The notes under the pieces are model-generated. The model was given only the letters and a program-made list of their open reading frames with translations. It searched no databases and had not been told where the DNA came from. Both the position numbers and the translations under genes were made by a program. Source: Enterococcus pallens ATCC BAA-351 (GTDB taxonomy: Bacteria > Bacillota > Bacilli > Lactobacillales > Enterococcaceae). Taken from it: DNA of 64,000 nt. The stretch is taken from assembly GCF_000407485.1 (NCBI RefSeq), contig NZ_ASWD01000001.1:496001-560000 (forward strand), read 5' to 3'. The first letter of the stretch is position 1. The number at the start of each line of letters is the position of its first letter. This document shows, piece after piece, positions 26,170 through 35,074 of the stretch.

Positions 26170-26685
26170 TCTTATTCGATTAATAAAAGTATAACATACC
26201 TTTTAGCAAAAAACGACCATTGCTAGTTTTCTTTTGTCAAATTTCTCCATCAAAGTCTAGCTGTGGGCGATATTGGTCGACCTATGAATCCTATTATAAA
26301 TGGTTAGCTATTGTACGTCGATTTATCATTCTGCTTTTCCGAAACCTGAAATCTCGCTTCCATAACAACTCTCTGATTCACTTTTAAAAAAGTAAACCTA
26401 ATTAACAGTAAGCGCTTAACACACTGTTTTATCAATGCTTTCAAATTTTAAATTTAAGGTAAACTTTTATAAAAGATGATCAAATAATAGAAATAGAGAG
26501 CCTCCTGTTATTATCCCCAACAGCATAGCATTTCCTCCTACGTTATCTCTTAAACCAAGTTTACTTCTTATTAAATAGCTATAGTTCTTTCTGTCCAAAA
26601 CGGTCAGTTCTGAGGCTTAAACCGACAGTTTCTTTTTCTCCTCAAATACTGTGTCGTATACACTACATTCTAAGCAAATTGCTAA
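26170..26685. other. Long intergenic stretch between riboswitch and cyclodeaminase-family gene
   Basis: Apart from the 19-aa candidate ORF, I see one cre-like palindrome (GTAAGCGCTTAAC, about 26410-26422), with no obvious gene to control, and nothing else coding. Confidence 0.4.
26467..26526 (-). CDS. Candidate 19-aa hydrophobic peptide
   Basis: ATG 26526 is preceded by GTAGGAGG at 7-8 nt and encodes MLLGIITGGSLFLLFDHLL. A possible promoter (TTGGAC-N17-TTTAAT) lies further upstream on the minus strand. The short hydrophobic peptide could be a type I toxin, a leader or chance. No complementary RNA gene was identified. Confidence 0.3.
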   Translation of the reverse strand: MLLGIITGGSLFLLFDHLL

Positions 26686-26718
26686 CAAAAAAAAGCAAGC
26701 TCCATTACGGAAACTTGC
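26686..26718 (-). terminator. Terminator of the cyclodeaminase-family gene
   Basis: GCAAGCTCC (26695-26703) pairs with GGAAACTTGC (26709-26718), allowing an internal mismatch, and the minus strand continues with eight T. Confidence 0.75.
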
Positions 26719-26726
26719 CTTTCTAT

Positions 26727-27710
26727 TTAATCAGGAATCTCAGTACCTAAGCCTTTTTCACGGGCTTTTTCAACAATTTGTCCTGCTACTACTAAATCCA
26801 GCACTGCCGTACCTACTGATTTGAAAATAGTAATTTCTTGGTCCGAGGTACGTCCTTCAACCTCACCTAACAAAATTTGCCCCAACTCACCTGAATATTT
26901 GTCCTTAGGAATGTATTCTTCCTTCAACGGAGTAATGAAATCTCCTGCTGCATTCAACACGCCTTCTGTGGTATCGAAAATAACTCGGTCTGCTCGTTTG
27001 ATTAATTCTTTAGGAATCTCAAACATACTTGGAGTGAAAGAGCCGATTCCATTGATATGAGCCCCATCCTTAACCCAAGCTGATTCAAAGGTTGGTTCAT
27101 TGGAAGGAGTGGCTGTAGTAATGATGTCAGCTCCTTCAACACATTCACGGCTGGTTTTTGTTGGAATTAAACGAACGGTACAATCTTTTTGACGGGCCTT
27201 TGCAAAGGCTTCTGCCCGGTTTTGATCTAAGTCAAAGATTCGAACTTCTTCTAGAGGTCGTGCAGCCATCATCGCCTCAAGTTGTTTCTCCGCCTGACCA
27301 CCTGTTCCGATCAATGCGCCGATTTTGGCATCCTTTCTAGCAAGAATATCCGTGGCTACCCCTTGTACAGCACCTGTACGTAACTGAGTTAAATAAGTAC
27401 CGTCCACCATAGCATTTACCATACCGGTCTTTGGATCCATCACGATCATTGTTCCAGTTACACTAGGCAGGCCTCTTTCAATATTATGCAAATAAGTTGA
27501 GACGATTTTAACACCTAAAGCTGGTTTCTCACCGCCAATGTAAGCAGGCATATATGAGCTGACACCATTCTCTTCACGGATATCAACATTTGTTCGCAAC
27601 GGTGCATTCGTTTCCCCTTTTGAAAAGATCATCAAGGCTTGCTTATCTGCCTCCACCGCATCCTTCATAGTAAAGGTTTTTATGATATCATCCTTTGTTA
27701 AAAACAGCAT
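26727..27710 (-). CDS. Ornithine cyclodeaminase / mu-crystallin family enzyme
   Basis: The 327-residue protein has the family N-terminal substrate domain (DAVEADKQALMIFSKGETNAP, PLRTNVD, SYMPAYIGGEKPALGVKIVS, in parts) and a Rossmann NAD(P) domain (ALIGTGGQAEKQLEAMM, residues about 134-150; later HINGIGSFTPSMFEIP). Members act as ornithine cyclodeaminase, alanine dehydrogenase or pyrroline-2-carboxylate reductase; the sequence alone does not decide. ATG 27710 is used because AAGGAG is 8 nt upstream. The GTG three codons earlier overlaps that site. It is monocistronic. Confidence 0.85.
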   Translation of the reverse strand: MLFLTKDDIIKTFTMKDAVEADKQALMIFSKGETNAPLRTNVDIREENGVSSYMPAYIGGEKPALGVKIVSTYLHNIERGLPSVTGTMIVMDPKTGMVNAMVDGTYLTQLRTGAVQGVATDILARKDAKIGALIGTGGQAEKQLEAMMAARPLEEVRIFDLDQNRAEAFAKARQKDCTVRLIPTKTSRECVEGADIITTATPSNEPTFESAWVKDGAHINGIGSFTPSMFEIPKELIKRADRVIFDTTEGVLNAAGDFITPLKEEYIPKDKYSGELGQILLGEVEGRTSDQEITIFKSVGTAVLDLVVAGQIVEKAREKGLGTEIPD

Positions 27711-27861
27711 ACTTTTCACTCCTTGTTATATTAATGAGATTATTCACCTCATGGTTCCATTAATTAAACAACAAAAAATCTAAACACCTTAAAAAGTTAA
27801 AATCACGAATACTTAAGTACCCGTGTTTATTCAGATCTTGCTAGCAAACACTCGTATATTT

Positions 27862-28080
27862 TCACCTTGTTATCATCAAATAAGCAATAGCTGGTACATA
27901 AATTAAAAACTGCTCTAAAATAACTAAAACCGCACCAATTTTAAATCCAATCGGCAAATTTTGCCACAATAAATAAATACCAGAAATAATTCCTAGAAAA
28001 GGTAACGGAAAGAAAAAGGAAATGGCTAAAATGATGATCGCAGCAATTCGCTGCTTGTCGTCATACGTAAGATTAAACAT
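27862..28080 (-). CDS. Small two-TM membrane protein
   Basis: The 72-residue product starts MFNLTYDDKQRIAAI and has two hydrophobic helices (about 11-35 and 45-70). AGGAGG is 7 nt before ATG 28080. The longer frame to 28149 has no ribosome site. It is unrelated to its neighbours and the function is unknown. Confidence 0.65.
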   Translation of the reverse strand: MFNLTYDDKQRIAAIIILAISFFFPLPFLGIISGIYLLWQNLPIGFKIGAVLVILEQFLIYVPAIAYLMITR

Positions 28081-28213
28081 GGCCAAACCTCCTAAAGGCG
28101 TTTCTTTAATTATAGCATGATGAGAAACACCGCCAAAGTTTAATTCCATGAAAAACCATTGGTAAATCAGTGGTTTCCTATAGATTTTAGCTATAGATTG
28201 TCTAACTATAAAA

Positions 28214-28251
28214 AATAAGCCGAACGGTTACTTTAACACGTTCAGCTTATT
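28214..28251 (-). terminator. Terminator of the MFS-GH43 operon
   Basis: AATAAGCCGAACG and CGTTCAGCTTATT pair over 13 positions with one mismatch, followed on the minus strand by a TTTTTT run. Confidence 0.75.
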
Positions 28252-28319
28252 GCAACTAGTTAGTTTGTCTTGATATTTTTCATAAAGTCTTTTTATCAGC
28301 TAGAGAATATCATGCGAAA

Positions 28320-29291
28320 TTAGCTTAATACCTTTTCCCGATAAGCCACTGGTTCACCGAAATCAGGGAATCCATCTTTATCCCAAGTAAAGACTTGTGC
28401 ATTAGCATGGCGATTAGGATTGTCTAAGGGATCACCTGCTTTATTTTTTTCTGGTCGAGCATGAAAAATCAGTACATCTTCTGTGTCCTCTTCGTTGCGA
28501 GTGAACGAATTATGTCCAGGTCCATACTGTGAATTTTTTTCTGATGAGGTAAAAACAGGCTCTTTACTCTTATGCCAAGAAAAACCATCCAACAAATCAC
28601 TATCAGCATCCGCCCACAAAAGTCCCATCGCATAATTTTCGTCCGTTGCACTGCCTGAATAAGTAATGAAAATTTTATTGTTTCGCTTAATGACAGCTGG
28701 GCCTTCATTTACCCAGAAGCCAATCTTTTCCCAATCGTATTCAGGAATGGCCAATAGTGTCTGTTTGCCTTTTAAGGTCCAAGGATTTTCCATTTCCGAA
28801 ATATACAGATTAGAATTTCCCGGAATACGCGGGTCAAGCTGCGCCCAAACATAAAACAATCTTCCTTGATGTTCAAAGGTTGTTGCATCTAAACTGAAGC
28901 TTTCAAATTGTGTCTTAATTTGCCCTTTTTCTTTCCAGCATCCTTCTAAGGGATTGGCACTATCGTTTTCGATCACAAACATCCGGTGATGATGATACTG
29001 ATCGCGAATTTCACTATGATCACTTGCCGCAAAGTAAACATACCATTTATTGTTAATATAATGGATTTCTGGTGCCCAAATCAGTTCACTCATAATTCCG
29101 GTATCATGTGCCTGCCAAATCGTTTTGGTTTCTGCTTTTCCAAGGTCATTTATGTTTTTTGCTCTTCGCAGCTCTAAGGTCTGATAGCCTGGAACTGAAC
29201 CCATAAAATAGTAATAGCCATCTGTATGCTTGTATACCCAAGGATCGGCTCTTTCCAAAACGATAGGATTATTGTATTGTTGTGTACTCAT
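28320..29291 (-). CDS. Glycoside hydrolase family 43 enzyme
   Basis: The 323-residue protein without signal peptide has the five-bladed-propeller GH43 motifs and likely catalytic triad: Asp16 (ERADPWVY), Asp135 (SLDATTFEH) and Glu196 (WVNEGPAV). GH43 enzymes release arabinose or xylose from oligosaccharides. Being cytoplasmic and downstream of an oligosaccharide-type MFS carrier, it should cleave imported arabino- or xylo-oligosaccharides. ATG 29291 has TTGGAGGAAT upstream. It is 19 nt downstream of the MFS gene's stop, in one operon with a cre-like site. Confidence 0.9.
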   Translation of the reverse strand: MSTQQYNNPIVLERADPWVYKHTDGYYYFMGSVPGYQTLELRRAKNINDLGKAETKTIWQAHDTGIMSELIWAPEIHYINNKWYVYFAASDHSEIRDQYHHHRMFVIENDSANPLEGCWKEKGQIKTQFESFSLDATTFEHQGRLFYVWAQLDPRIPGNSNLYISEMENPWTLKGKQTLLAIPEYDWEKIGFWVNEGPAVIKRNNKIFITYSGSATDENYAMGLLWADADSDLLDGFSWHKSKEPVFTSSEKNSQYGPGHNSFTRNEEDTEDVLIFHARPEKNKAGDPLDNPNRHANAQVFTWDKDGFPDFGEPVAYREKVLS

Positions 29292-29310
29292 TTGATTATT
29301 CCTCCAAATT

Positions 29311-30576
29311 TCAGGCGGCATCTGCTGCCGTTGTTTTTACTTTTTCTGTTTTTTGATCATTTTTTAGAGTAAAGATACTCACAACCGTTATGAAAAGAAC
29401 GATTGCAGATAATAAGAAGTACGTTTGATGAAAGCCGATGGAGTCATACAGTCTACCACACACGGTCGAAAAAACAAATACTGACACTTGTTTGGCGAAG
29501 TTTGATCCCAGCATGTAGATCGTTGCATAAAGCTTACGATCAAAGGTATTAGCAATGTATTTCATAATGGACACCAATAATAATGGCATTTCTAATCCAG
29601 CCAGAATGCGGAAAAAGATCAGCAACTGATAATTCGGCGCAAGAGCGCTTCCAAAGATCCGAATAAAAGTAATAAATCCAAAAATGATTAATCCTCTTTT
29701 CGCTCCAATCTTGTTAATGATATACGGCATTGGAATCATTAACAGCAATTCTAAGCCTACCTGAGCTGAAGCCATGTAACTGTAAATAATCGTTCCGCTG
29801 TTGGCGTTTTCAAAAAAACTTTGGAAATACACGATAAACTGCTGATCAAATACATCATAAATAGCCGCAGCTCCAATGTAGAACAAGGCCAATGCCCAGA
29901 AGTTTCTAATTTTGAAAATGGACAGAATAGTTTTTTTGTCCAATTTGCTGTCTTCTTCTGTCTTGGCAGGTACTTCCTCTTCGGTTACGTCTACCTTGTC
30001 GAAAAAAATAACTAAAATAGAAAGGATCGTTGCAGCTGCAGAGCATGCCCAGAAAATAGCTGTGGGATTCCAAACAAATAAGCGTCCAGCTACTAATGTT
30101 GCTGTAATTCCAGCAAGTGAGCCGCCCATCCGAGAGTGACCATATTCAAAATTATTTACCCAGCTGGCACGCTCAATATATTGTTCAATCACACCCACGC
30201 CGCCATTTAACACAAAGCTTAGATATAAGCCTGCAAATGCGATACCCAAATACATGTTTACATCCAGCATTGGCAGGAAGAGCCATTGGAAAAATGGGCC
30301 GATAAAAATTGCACTTAAAGAAATTGTCGCTAACAAGGTCTTTTTAAATTTCAACCGATCAGATAAAATCCCAAAAACAGGTTGAAAAAGCAAAGAAATT
30401 CCTGCCATTAAAGAAAATAGCAAGCCTGCCTCTGTTCCGCGAAGCCCTGCAACTCGTTCTAACCATAACGTTAAATAACCGTAAATAACCGCCCAAGAAA
30501 AGAAATAAGAAAAATGGGTACCGGCAAAACTCCAAAAGTGTTTCTTTTGACTGTTCATCTTTTTATTACTAACCAT
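29311..30576 (-). CDS. MFS oligosaccharide:H+ symporter-like transporter
   Basis: The 421-residue protein has 12 predicted membrane segments. N-terminal HFWSFAGTHFSYFFSWAVIYGYLTLWL (in parts) and FGILSDRLKFKK in the TM2-3 loop resemble the LacY/RafB oligosaccharide:H+ symporter group. It probably imports the GH43 substrate. ATG 30576 follows AAGGGAG. It is the first gene of the operon behind a consensus promoter, with a cre-like box in the leader and a divergent ArsR-like regulator. Confidence 0.85.
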   Translation of the reverse strand: MVSNKKMNSQKKHFWSFAGTHFSYFFSWAVIYGYLTLWLERVAGLRGTEAGLLFSLMAGISLLFQPVFGILSDRLKFKKTLLATISLSAIFIGPFFQWLFLPMLDVNMYLGIAFAGLYLSFVLNGGVGVIEQYIERASWVNNFEYGHSRMGGSLAGITATLVAGRLFVWNPTAIFWACSAAATILSILVIFFDKVDVTEEEVPAKTEEDSKLDKKTILSIFKIRNFWALALFYIGAAAIYDVFDQQFIVYFQSFFENANSGTIIYSYMASAQVGLELLLMIPMPYIINKIGAKRGLIIFGFITFIRIFGSALAPNYQLLIFFRILAGLEMPLLLVSIMKYIANTFDRKLYATIYMLGSNFAKQVSVFVFSTVCGRLYDSIGFHQTYFLLSAIVLFITVVSIFTLKNDQKTEKVKTTAADAA

Positions 30577-30617
30577 GATTTTCTCCCTTAACATATTTAT
30601 TAATCCAAACTGTAAAG

Positions 30618-30631
30618 AGAAAGCGCTTTTC
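30618..30631. promoter_or_regulatory. cre-like catabolite-control site
   Basis: GAAAGCGCTTTTC fits the CcpA cre pattern (TGWAANCGNTNWCA) at most positions. It lies just downstream of the predicted transcription start of the MFS-GH43 operon, a roadblock position. Confidence 0.65.
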
Positions 30632-30643
30632 TATTACGAGTTC

Positions 30644-30672
30644 ATCATAATCCATAAAAAAGGCTTTGTCAA
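30644..30672 (-). promoter_or_regulatory. Promoter of the MFS-GH43 operon
   Basis: TTGACA (30672-30667) and TATGAT (30649-30644) are 17 bp apart on the minus strand. Confidence 0.8.
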
Positions 30673-30801
30673 TCATATTTTTATTAATCATGAAATATTT
30701 TTCGTCCTTAAATCAGCTTTTACATTAACCTTTATAGCTTGAATTTTCTCCTGTTTCATGTATCATTAAGGTAATTGTTAATCCAAAGGAGGTTTCACTT
30801 C

Positions 30802-31695
30802 ATGCAATTAGATATCTCTAACGATTCGCTACCTGTCTATGAAGCATTGGCAAGTGCTGTTCGTTTAAAAATTATTCAACTTTTATCCAGCAACAAAATG
30901 AGTGTGAAAGAACTAGCTACAGAGCTAGGTTTAAGCAGCGCGATAGTAACCATGCATGTGAAAAAATTAGAAACAGCAGGCTTGATAAGTACCGACCGTT
31001 TGGGGAGATCCAAGGTGTCTAGCTTGAAGGTTGATTCTATTACTGTCAATTTTCCCAAAAAAATCTATACTGCTTATAAAACATTAAGTACGGCTATTCC
31101 AATTGGACAATATACGAATTTTTCGATTAAGGCTCCCTGTGGCTTAGCTACGTCAGAAGACTTTATCGGCATTAATGATCACCCAAAATATTTTATGGAT
31201 CCAAAGCGGATGAATGCTCAGATTTTGTGGTTTACGCAAGGTTTCATTGAGTATCAAATTCCCAATTTACTGGAAGAAGATCAGCAGTTGGAAATGATGG
31301 AAATTTCCATGGAGATCGCTTCAGAGTTTCCTTTTTCCAACAACAATTGGCCTTCAGATATCACTTTTTCTTTAAATAATAAGTATTTAGGAACCTGGAC
31401 CTCTCCAGGTGATTTTTCGGATATTCGAGGTAAAAATAATCCTGACTGGTATCCGGATAATTTGAATCAATACGGATTGCTTAAAACGATTCGCATTTTG
31501 GAGCACGGAACCTATATGGAAGGCGAACCAATGTCGGATACTAAAATAACTGATTTTGCTTCACCGGAGAATCAATTGTGGACGTTGCGGATTGAGGTAA
31601 AAGAGGATGCTGAACACGTGGGTGGCTGCACGATTTATGGGAAGCATTTTGGCAACCACGATCAGGACATTGACTTAACTTTATTTTATAGTTAA
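30802..31695 (+). CDS. ArsR-like winged-helix regulator with C-terminal beta-rich domain
   Basis: The 297-residue protein has an ArsR-type HTH (YEALASAVRLKIIQLLSSNK, VKELATELGLSSAIVTMHVKKLETAGLI in parts, about 9-65) and a large C-terminal domain rich in Trp, Asp and aromatic residues, suggestive of sugar binding. GGAGG is 8 nt before ATG 30802. It is divergent from the MFS-GH43 operon, which it probably controls. This HTH plus carbohydrate-sensor architecture is known beside hemicellulose-utilisation genes, but the family was not named with certainty. Confidence 0.8.
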   Translation: MQLDISNDSLPVYEALASAVRLKIIQLLSSNKMSVKELATELGLSSAIVTMHVKKLETAGLISTDRLGRSKVSSLKVDSITVNFPKKIYTAYKTLSTAIPIGQYTNFSIKAPCGLATSEDFIGINDHPKYFMDPKRMNAQILWFTQGFIEYQIPNLLEEDQQLEMMEISMEIASEFPFSNNNWPSDITFSLNNKYLGTWTSPGDFSDIRGKNNPDWYPDNLNQYGLLKTIRILEHGTYMEGEPMSDTKITDFASPENQLWTLRIEVKEDAEHVGGCTIYGKHFGNHDQDIDLTLFYS

Positions 31696-31701
31696 AAAGA
31701 C

Positions 31702-31741
31702 AGCAGCAGCTATTTAGTTCCTATGACTAATAGCTGCTGCT
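31702..31741. terminator. Bidirectional terminator
   Basis: AGCAGCAGCTATT (31702-31714) and its complement (31729-31741) form a 13-bp stem between two convergent genes. Confidence 0.75.
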
Positions 31742-31759
31742 TTGTTATTTAAATCGGGA

Positions 31760-32665
31760 CTAATCTTCTGCTAAAAAGGTCTCTACATTTTTGATTACTT
31801 TTTGTGCTAAACGTACCTTGGCCATTGAAGTTAATCCTGCACTGTGATCCCCGGCAAAAACATTTGTACGCGCTGCTACTGCTTCACCGATTCCGGCGAC
31901 GGTATCGCTAAAAGCATAGGTTCCCGGCAATTCCAGCCAGTCAGCCAGAGCAGCAACATCATGAGAGGGTGCAATAGAAAGATTCATTACTATTTTCCCA
32001 GGACCAATTTTTTGAAATTGCTCAGATTCCAGCAGAATAACATTTTTGTTTAGCGCGGTAATCACGATATCTACCTGAGCTAATAAGTCGTTCAACGGAT
32101 AATAGGCCATCGTTAATTTTTCTTCTAGTTCAGGCTTACGAGTGCGGCTATAATAGGAAACCTCTGCCCCGAAAAAATGAAGAGCTTCAGATACCAGTGA
32201 GCCCACAGTTCCCATGCCGATAACCCCAACTTTAACCCCAGTTAATTCCATCGGTTCATCTTTCCACATGGCTTCTCCTCGACCTTGAAGCAAGCGAACC
32301 AACTCGCTGATGACATATTCTCGAACACCTTCATCGCCATAATCACGAATTCCAGTAACTACAATTCCCATTTTTTCAGCCGTCAGAATATCAACGTTGG
32401 CACTTTCTGGTGAATACAAGCTGCAGCACATGCCGATATAGCGAATATTGGGACAGGCTTCTAAAATAGTTTGATTAATGAAGCTGGTAAAGCTCAGCAT
32501 GACGCAATCAGCATCGCTAATTCGGCGAATAATTTCAGCTTCATCACTAGGAATATCTTCATAGAAAACTGTTTCTTCCGCGTACGTCTTTAATTTTTCA
32601 TCCCATTCAGATAATAATTTAGTTGGCTCAATGGCAACCATTTTTCTAAACCGTGTCTTGTGCAT
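31760..32665 (-). CDS. D-isomer-specific 2-hydroxyacid dehydrogenase family protein
   Basis: The 301-residue protein has the two-domain D-2-hydroxyacid dehydrogenase fold: an N-terminal flavodoxin-like half (DADCVMLSFTSFINQTIL, NIRYIGMC) and a Rossmann half with GVIGMGTVGSLV (about 153-164). LNKNVILLESEQFQKIGPG and MNLSIAP follow the family order. The usual catalytic Arg in the VxxR/N motif around 233 is not clear (NLSIAPSHD replaces the typical N.aRG.lvD), so activity is uncertain. ATG 32665 has GGGGAGGAT upstream. It is monocistronic. Confidence 0.8.
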   Translation of the reverse strand: MHKTRFRKMVAIEPTKLLSEWDEKLKTYAEETVFYEDIPSDEAEIIRRISDADCVMLSFTSFINQTILEACPNIRYIGMCCSLYSPESANVDILTAEKMGIVVTGIRDYGDEGVREYVISELVRLLQGRGEAMWKDEPMELTGVKVGVIGMGTVGSLVSEALHFFGAEVSYYSRTRKPELEEKLTMAYYPLNDLLAQVDIVITALNKNVILLESEQFQKIGPGKIVMNLSIAPSHDVAALADWLELPGTYAFSDTVAGIGEAVAARTNVFAGDHSAGLTSMAKVRLAQKVIKNVETFLAED

Positions 32666-32735
32666 AAAATCCTCCCCTTCTTACCAACCCATCATATCGT
32701 GTAGTCAATAACGGAGTCAAACAGAAATGAAGAGA

Positions 32736-33437
32736 TTAGATAATTGCTTGATTCCGCTCTTTGGTAGTTTCTTGACTAATCTCTTCCACAGGTTCTTCCC
32801 AACCGTCAGCAGTTTGCAGATAATACCCCTGTCCCCAAACGGTTATAATTCGGTACCAATCAGACTGATATCGTTCAATCTTTTCCCGAACATGTTTAAC
32901 TAGATTTGACACATGGCATAGTCGAGATGCTGTAGGCTCCCCCTCCCACAAATATAACGAAATATCTTCCTTGGATACGATTTCTCCCTCTGCTTCTTTT
33001 AAACAATTCAAAAGCTTTTTCTCCATTTTAGATAAATAAAAGTTTATGTCTTGTACTTCCTTCTTACCAGCATGAAGAAACGATTGTTCATTAACCACTC
33101 GTTTCTTCAATTTTGCCACTGCAGCAAGCTTGTTTCCCATTTCCTCTACATCCCACTCTGGATCAATTATACCTTCAAAAATACCATTCAAGGTAATCGA
33201 TTCATCACAAGTAATTTTCATGATAGGAACCTTAAAGCTTAACAGTTTCTTGGCAATGATTATTTGCTGATCAGCTGGCAAGGTATCGCTTAAAAGAATG
33301 ACATCAAAAAAGCGCACCATCGTCAATGATTCAGTCAAAAGTGCTTGACTGATAAATACCTCATACCCCAATAGATGAAACTGCTCCTCCATCATTTTCT
33401 CTCTAAAAATACAGTTTGTTAGTACAAGAATTTTCAT
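32736..33437 (-). CDS. OmpR-type winged-helix regulator with degenerate receiver domain
   Basis: The 233-residue protein has an N-terminal receiver-like domain (MKILVLTNCIFREKMM, VILLSDTLPADQQ) and a C-terminal Trans_reg_C winged helix (SRLCHVSNLVKHVREKIE, then YRIITVWGQGYYLQT). The acidic pair normally found after the first beta strand is absent and the phospho-acceptor position is doubtful. No histidine kinase is adjacent. It is thus an orphan, perhaps phosphorylation-independent regulator. AAGGAGAAAATAGAA precedes the ATG. Confidence 0.82.
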   Translation of the reverse strand: MKILVLTNCIFREKMMEEQFHLLGYEVFISQALLTESLTMVRFFDVILLSDTLPADQQIIIAKKLLSFKVPIMKITCDESITLNGIFEGIIDPEWDVEEMGNKLAAVAKLKKRVVNEQSFLHAGKKEVQDINFYLSKMEKKLLNCLKEAEGEIVSKEDISLYLWEGEPTASRLCHVSNLVKHVREKIERYQSDWYRIITVWGQGYYLQTADGWEEPVEEISQETTKERNQAII

Positions 33438-33534
33438 TTCTATTTTCTCCTTTCCTTGGGTTAAATTCCCTACTATAAACTACGCATTCTTTTCAAATTT
33501 ATTTTTTATTTGCTTATTTTTTTGCAAAATAAAA

Positions 33535-33556
33535 AAGCAGGAAAGTATCCCTGCTT
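33535..33556 (-). terminator. Terminator of the ABC exporter operon
   Basis: AAGCAGG/CCTGCTT forms a 7-bp stem followed on the minus strand by TTTTTATTTT. Confidence 0.7.
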
Positions 33557-33569
33557 CACTGATAGCCAG

Positions 33570-34286
33570 TTATTCCCATTTGAAAAATTTGAAGGCAATT
33601 GCTGTCCCTACTAACGTAATAAGCATTAACAAAACTACAATAGCTGGAATTTGTGCCTGCTCTTGAAAAGTTATTGCTTTAAGCAGTTTGATCCCTTGAG
33701 TCAAAGGCAGGACACTCGCAATTTTTTGCAGGCCCTTTGGCAGAATCTCAAACGGTACTGTAGCTCCAGAAAGAAAAAACATCGGAAAAAACACGGCTGA
33801 ATTGATTGCCCCAGTGGCCTTTTCACTAGGAGAAAGACTAGCAATAATTAAGCCAATCGCATGGACTGACAGCATTACTAACAAATAGGCTGGAATGAAG
33901 GTTAACCAACTTCCTTGATAATGAAAATCGAAAGCTACAGTGAGTAGTGCAAAAATTAAAAGCATCGACACCAAGCTGAGAGTAAAGCAAAATAACAAGT
34001 GAGCCAACAGTAGTTGAATCGGACTTATGGGAGTTACCTGATACCATTTCAAGATTTTGCGTTCCCGATAAGAGGATAGCGCTAATGGCAATCCCATAAC
34101 CCCCGCCGAACAAATACCAACAGTAGTTACCGAGGCAAATATTCGATTCAACGCAGGATTGCTATCCTCCATAAAAGCCATAAGTACAACAATCCCTATC
34201 GGTACAAACAGACCAAATATGACTGATGACATTTCACGAATGGACAGCTTTGCTTCTGATTTATACAACAACCAAAATGTTTTCAT
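33570..34286 (-). CDS. ABC-2-type transporter permease
   Basis: The 238-residue protein has about six hydrophobic segments and the ABC-2 pattern, with FFPMFFLSGATVPFEILPKGLQKIASVLPLTQ (in halves) near residue 160-190 typical of drug or lipid exporters. ATG 34286 follows the ATPase gene's stop with only a base between and uses GGAGGAAT. It pairs with the ATPase upstream, which is interrupted by the integrated element. In this configuration the permease has no intact partner or its own promoter. Confidence 0.88.
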   Translation of the reverse strand: MKTFWLLYKSEAKLSIREMSSVIFGLFVPIGIVVLMAFMEDSNPALNRIFASVTTVGICSAGVMGLPLALSSYRERKILKWYQVTPISPIQLLLAHLLFCFTLSLVSMLLIFALLTVAFDFHYQGSWLTFIPAYLLVMLSVHAIGLIIASLSPSEKATGAINSAVFFPMFFLSGATVPFEILPKGLQKIASVLPLTQGIKLLKAITFQEQAQIPAIVVLLMLITLVGTAIAFKFFKWE

Positions 34287-34287
34287 C

Positions 34288-34890
34288 CTACAATTCCTCC
34301 CCAATTAATGAAATAAACGCTTCATCCATACTTTTTTGACCACTCCGTGCAACCACCTCATTCACAGTCCCACGTTCAATCTCCTGTCCAGCCTTAATTA
34401 CCAAAATTTCATCGCAAAGAATTTCCACTTCATCCATGTAATGAGAAGTTAAAAAAATTGTTACTCCCTGTTCTTTTAATAGTTTCAGGTAGCGCCATAC
34501 TTCTCGTCTAGCCATCGGATCCAACCCCGTCGTCAGCTCATCCAAGAAAATAATTTCCGGATTTCCCATTGCTGCCAGTAGAATACATAATTTCTGTTTT
34601 TCTCCACCAGACAGTGTCTGAAGAAAGGCCTCCTTTTTGTCTGTCAATCCGAACTCCTGCAGTCCTTTTTCCCAGTTAATGGGATTGCGGTATAAGGAAT
34701 GAGTGATTTCACAAATCTCTTTTACTTTTAATTGTCCTTGAAAGGCAGATTCCTGAAATTGTACACCCACACGTTGGAATAAAGTTTTTCTCTCTTTACG
34801 GGGATCCTTGCCCAACACTCGAATTCCATCCGCCTGACTGCTTTTCGTGCCTAGGATACAATCAATTGTGGTGGATTTTCCTGCGCCATT
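34288..34890 (-). pseudogene. ABC exporter ATPase, C-terminal part (split by insertion)
   Basis: The chromosomal part begins exactly inside Walker A: NGAGKSTTIDCILG, then the signature LSGGEKQKL and Walker B EIIFLDELTTGLDP (Leu replaces the usual Pro after DE). About the first 38 residues are missing and lie 11.4 kb away at 46338-46459. The frame stays open into the element as far as ATG 34947, adding MGAFFFIIKF and similar residues, but that start has no ribosome site and no Walker A glycine-rich start. A functional ATPase is unlikely while the element is present. Confidence 0.9.
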
Positions 34891-34908
34891 AGGCACTGAA
34901 ACATAAAG
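34886..34908. other. attL: left end of the integrated element
   Basis: Core CCATT (34886-34890) ends the chromosomal Walker A codons. The element starts AGGCACTG and has AAACATAAAG at 34899-34908, the exact inverted complement of CTTTATGTTT near the right end. Confidence 0.85.
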
Positions 34909-34959
34909 AAGAAAAATAAACTTAATAATAAAAAAGAACGCGCCCATAAAATGTAGTTA

Positions 34960-34992
34960 AAAGCCTGTAACCCTCACCGTTATAGGCTTTTT
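34960..34992 (+). terminator. Terminator at the left edge of the element
   Basis: AAAGCCTGTAAC and GTTATAGGCTTT pair with one mismatch, followed by TTTTT on the plus strand. Confidence 0.65.
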
Positions 34993-35074
34993 CTTGTGTA
35001 TTCTTTTAGGTTTTTATCCCTTTTAGTTTTACCATTAGTATGTACCATAAAATAATACAATGGAGGTTTAGAGA

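Noticed and set aside
34891-34947. ATG 34947 as the start of an intact ABC ATPase
   Set aside because: The first residues come from element DNA, lack a ribosome site, and replace the beta strand and glycine loop needed for Walker A. The real start is at 46459.
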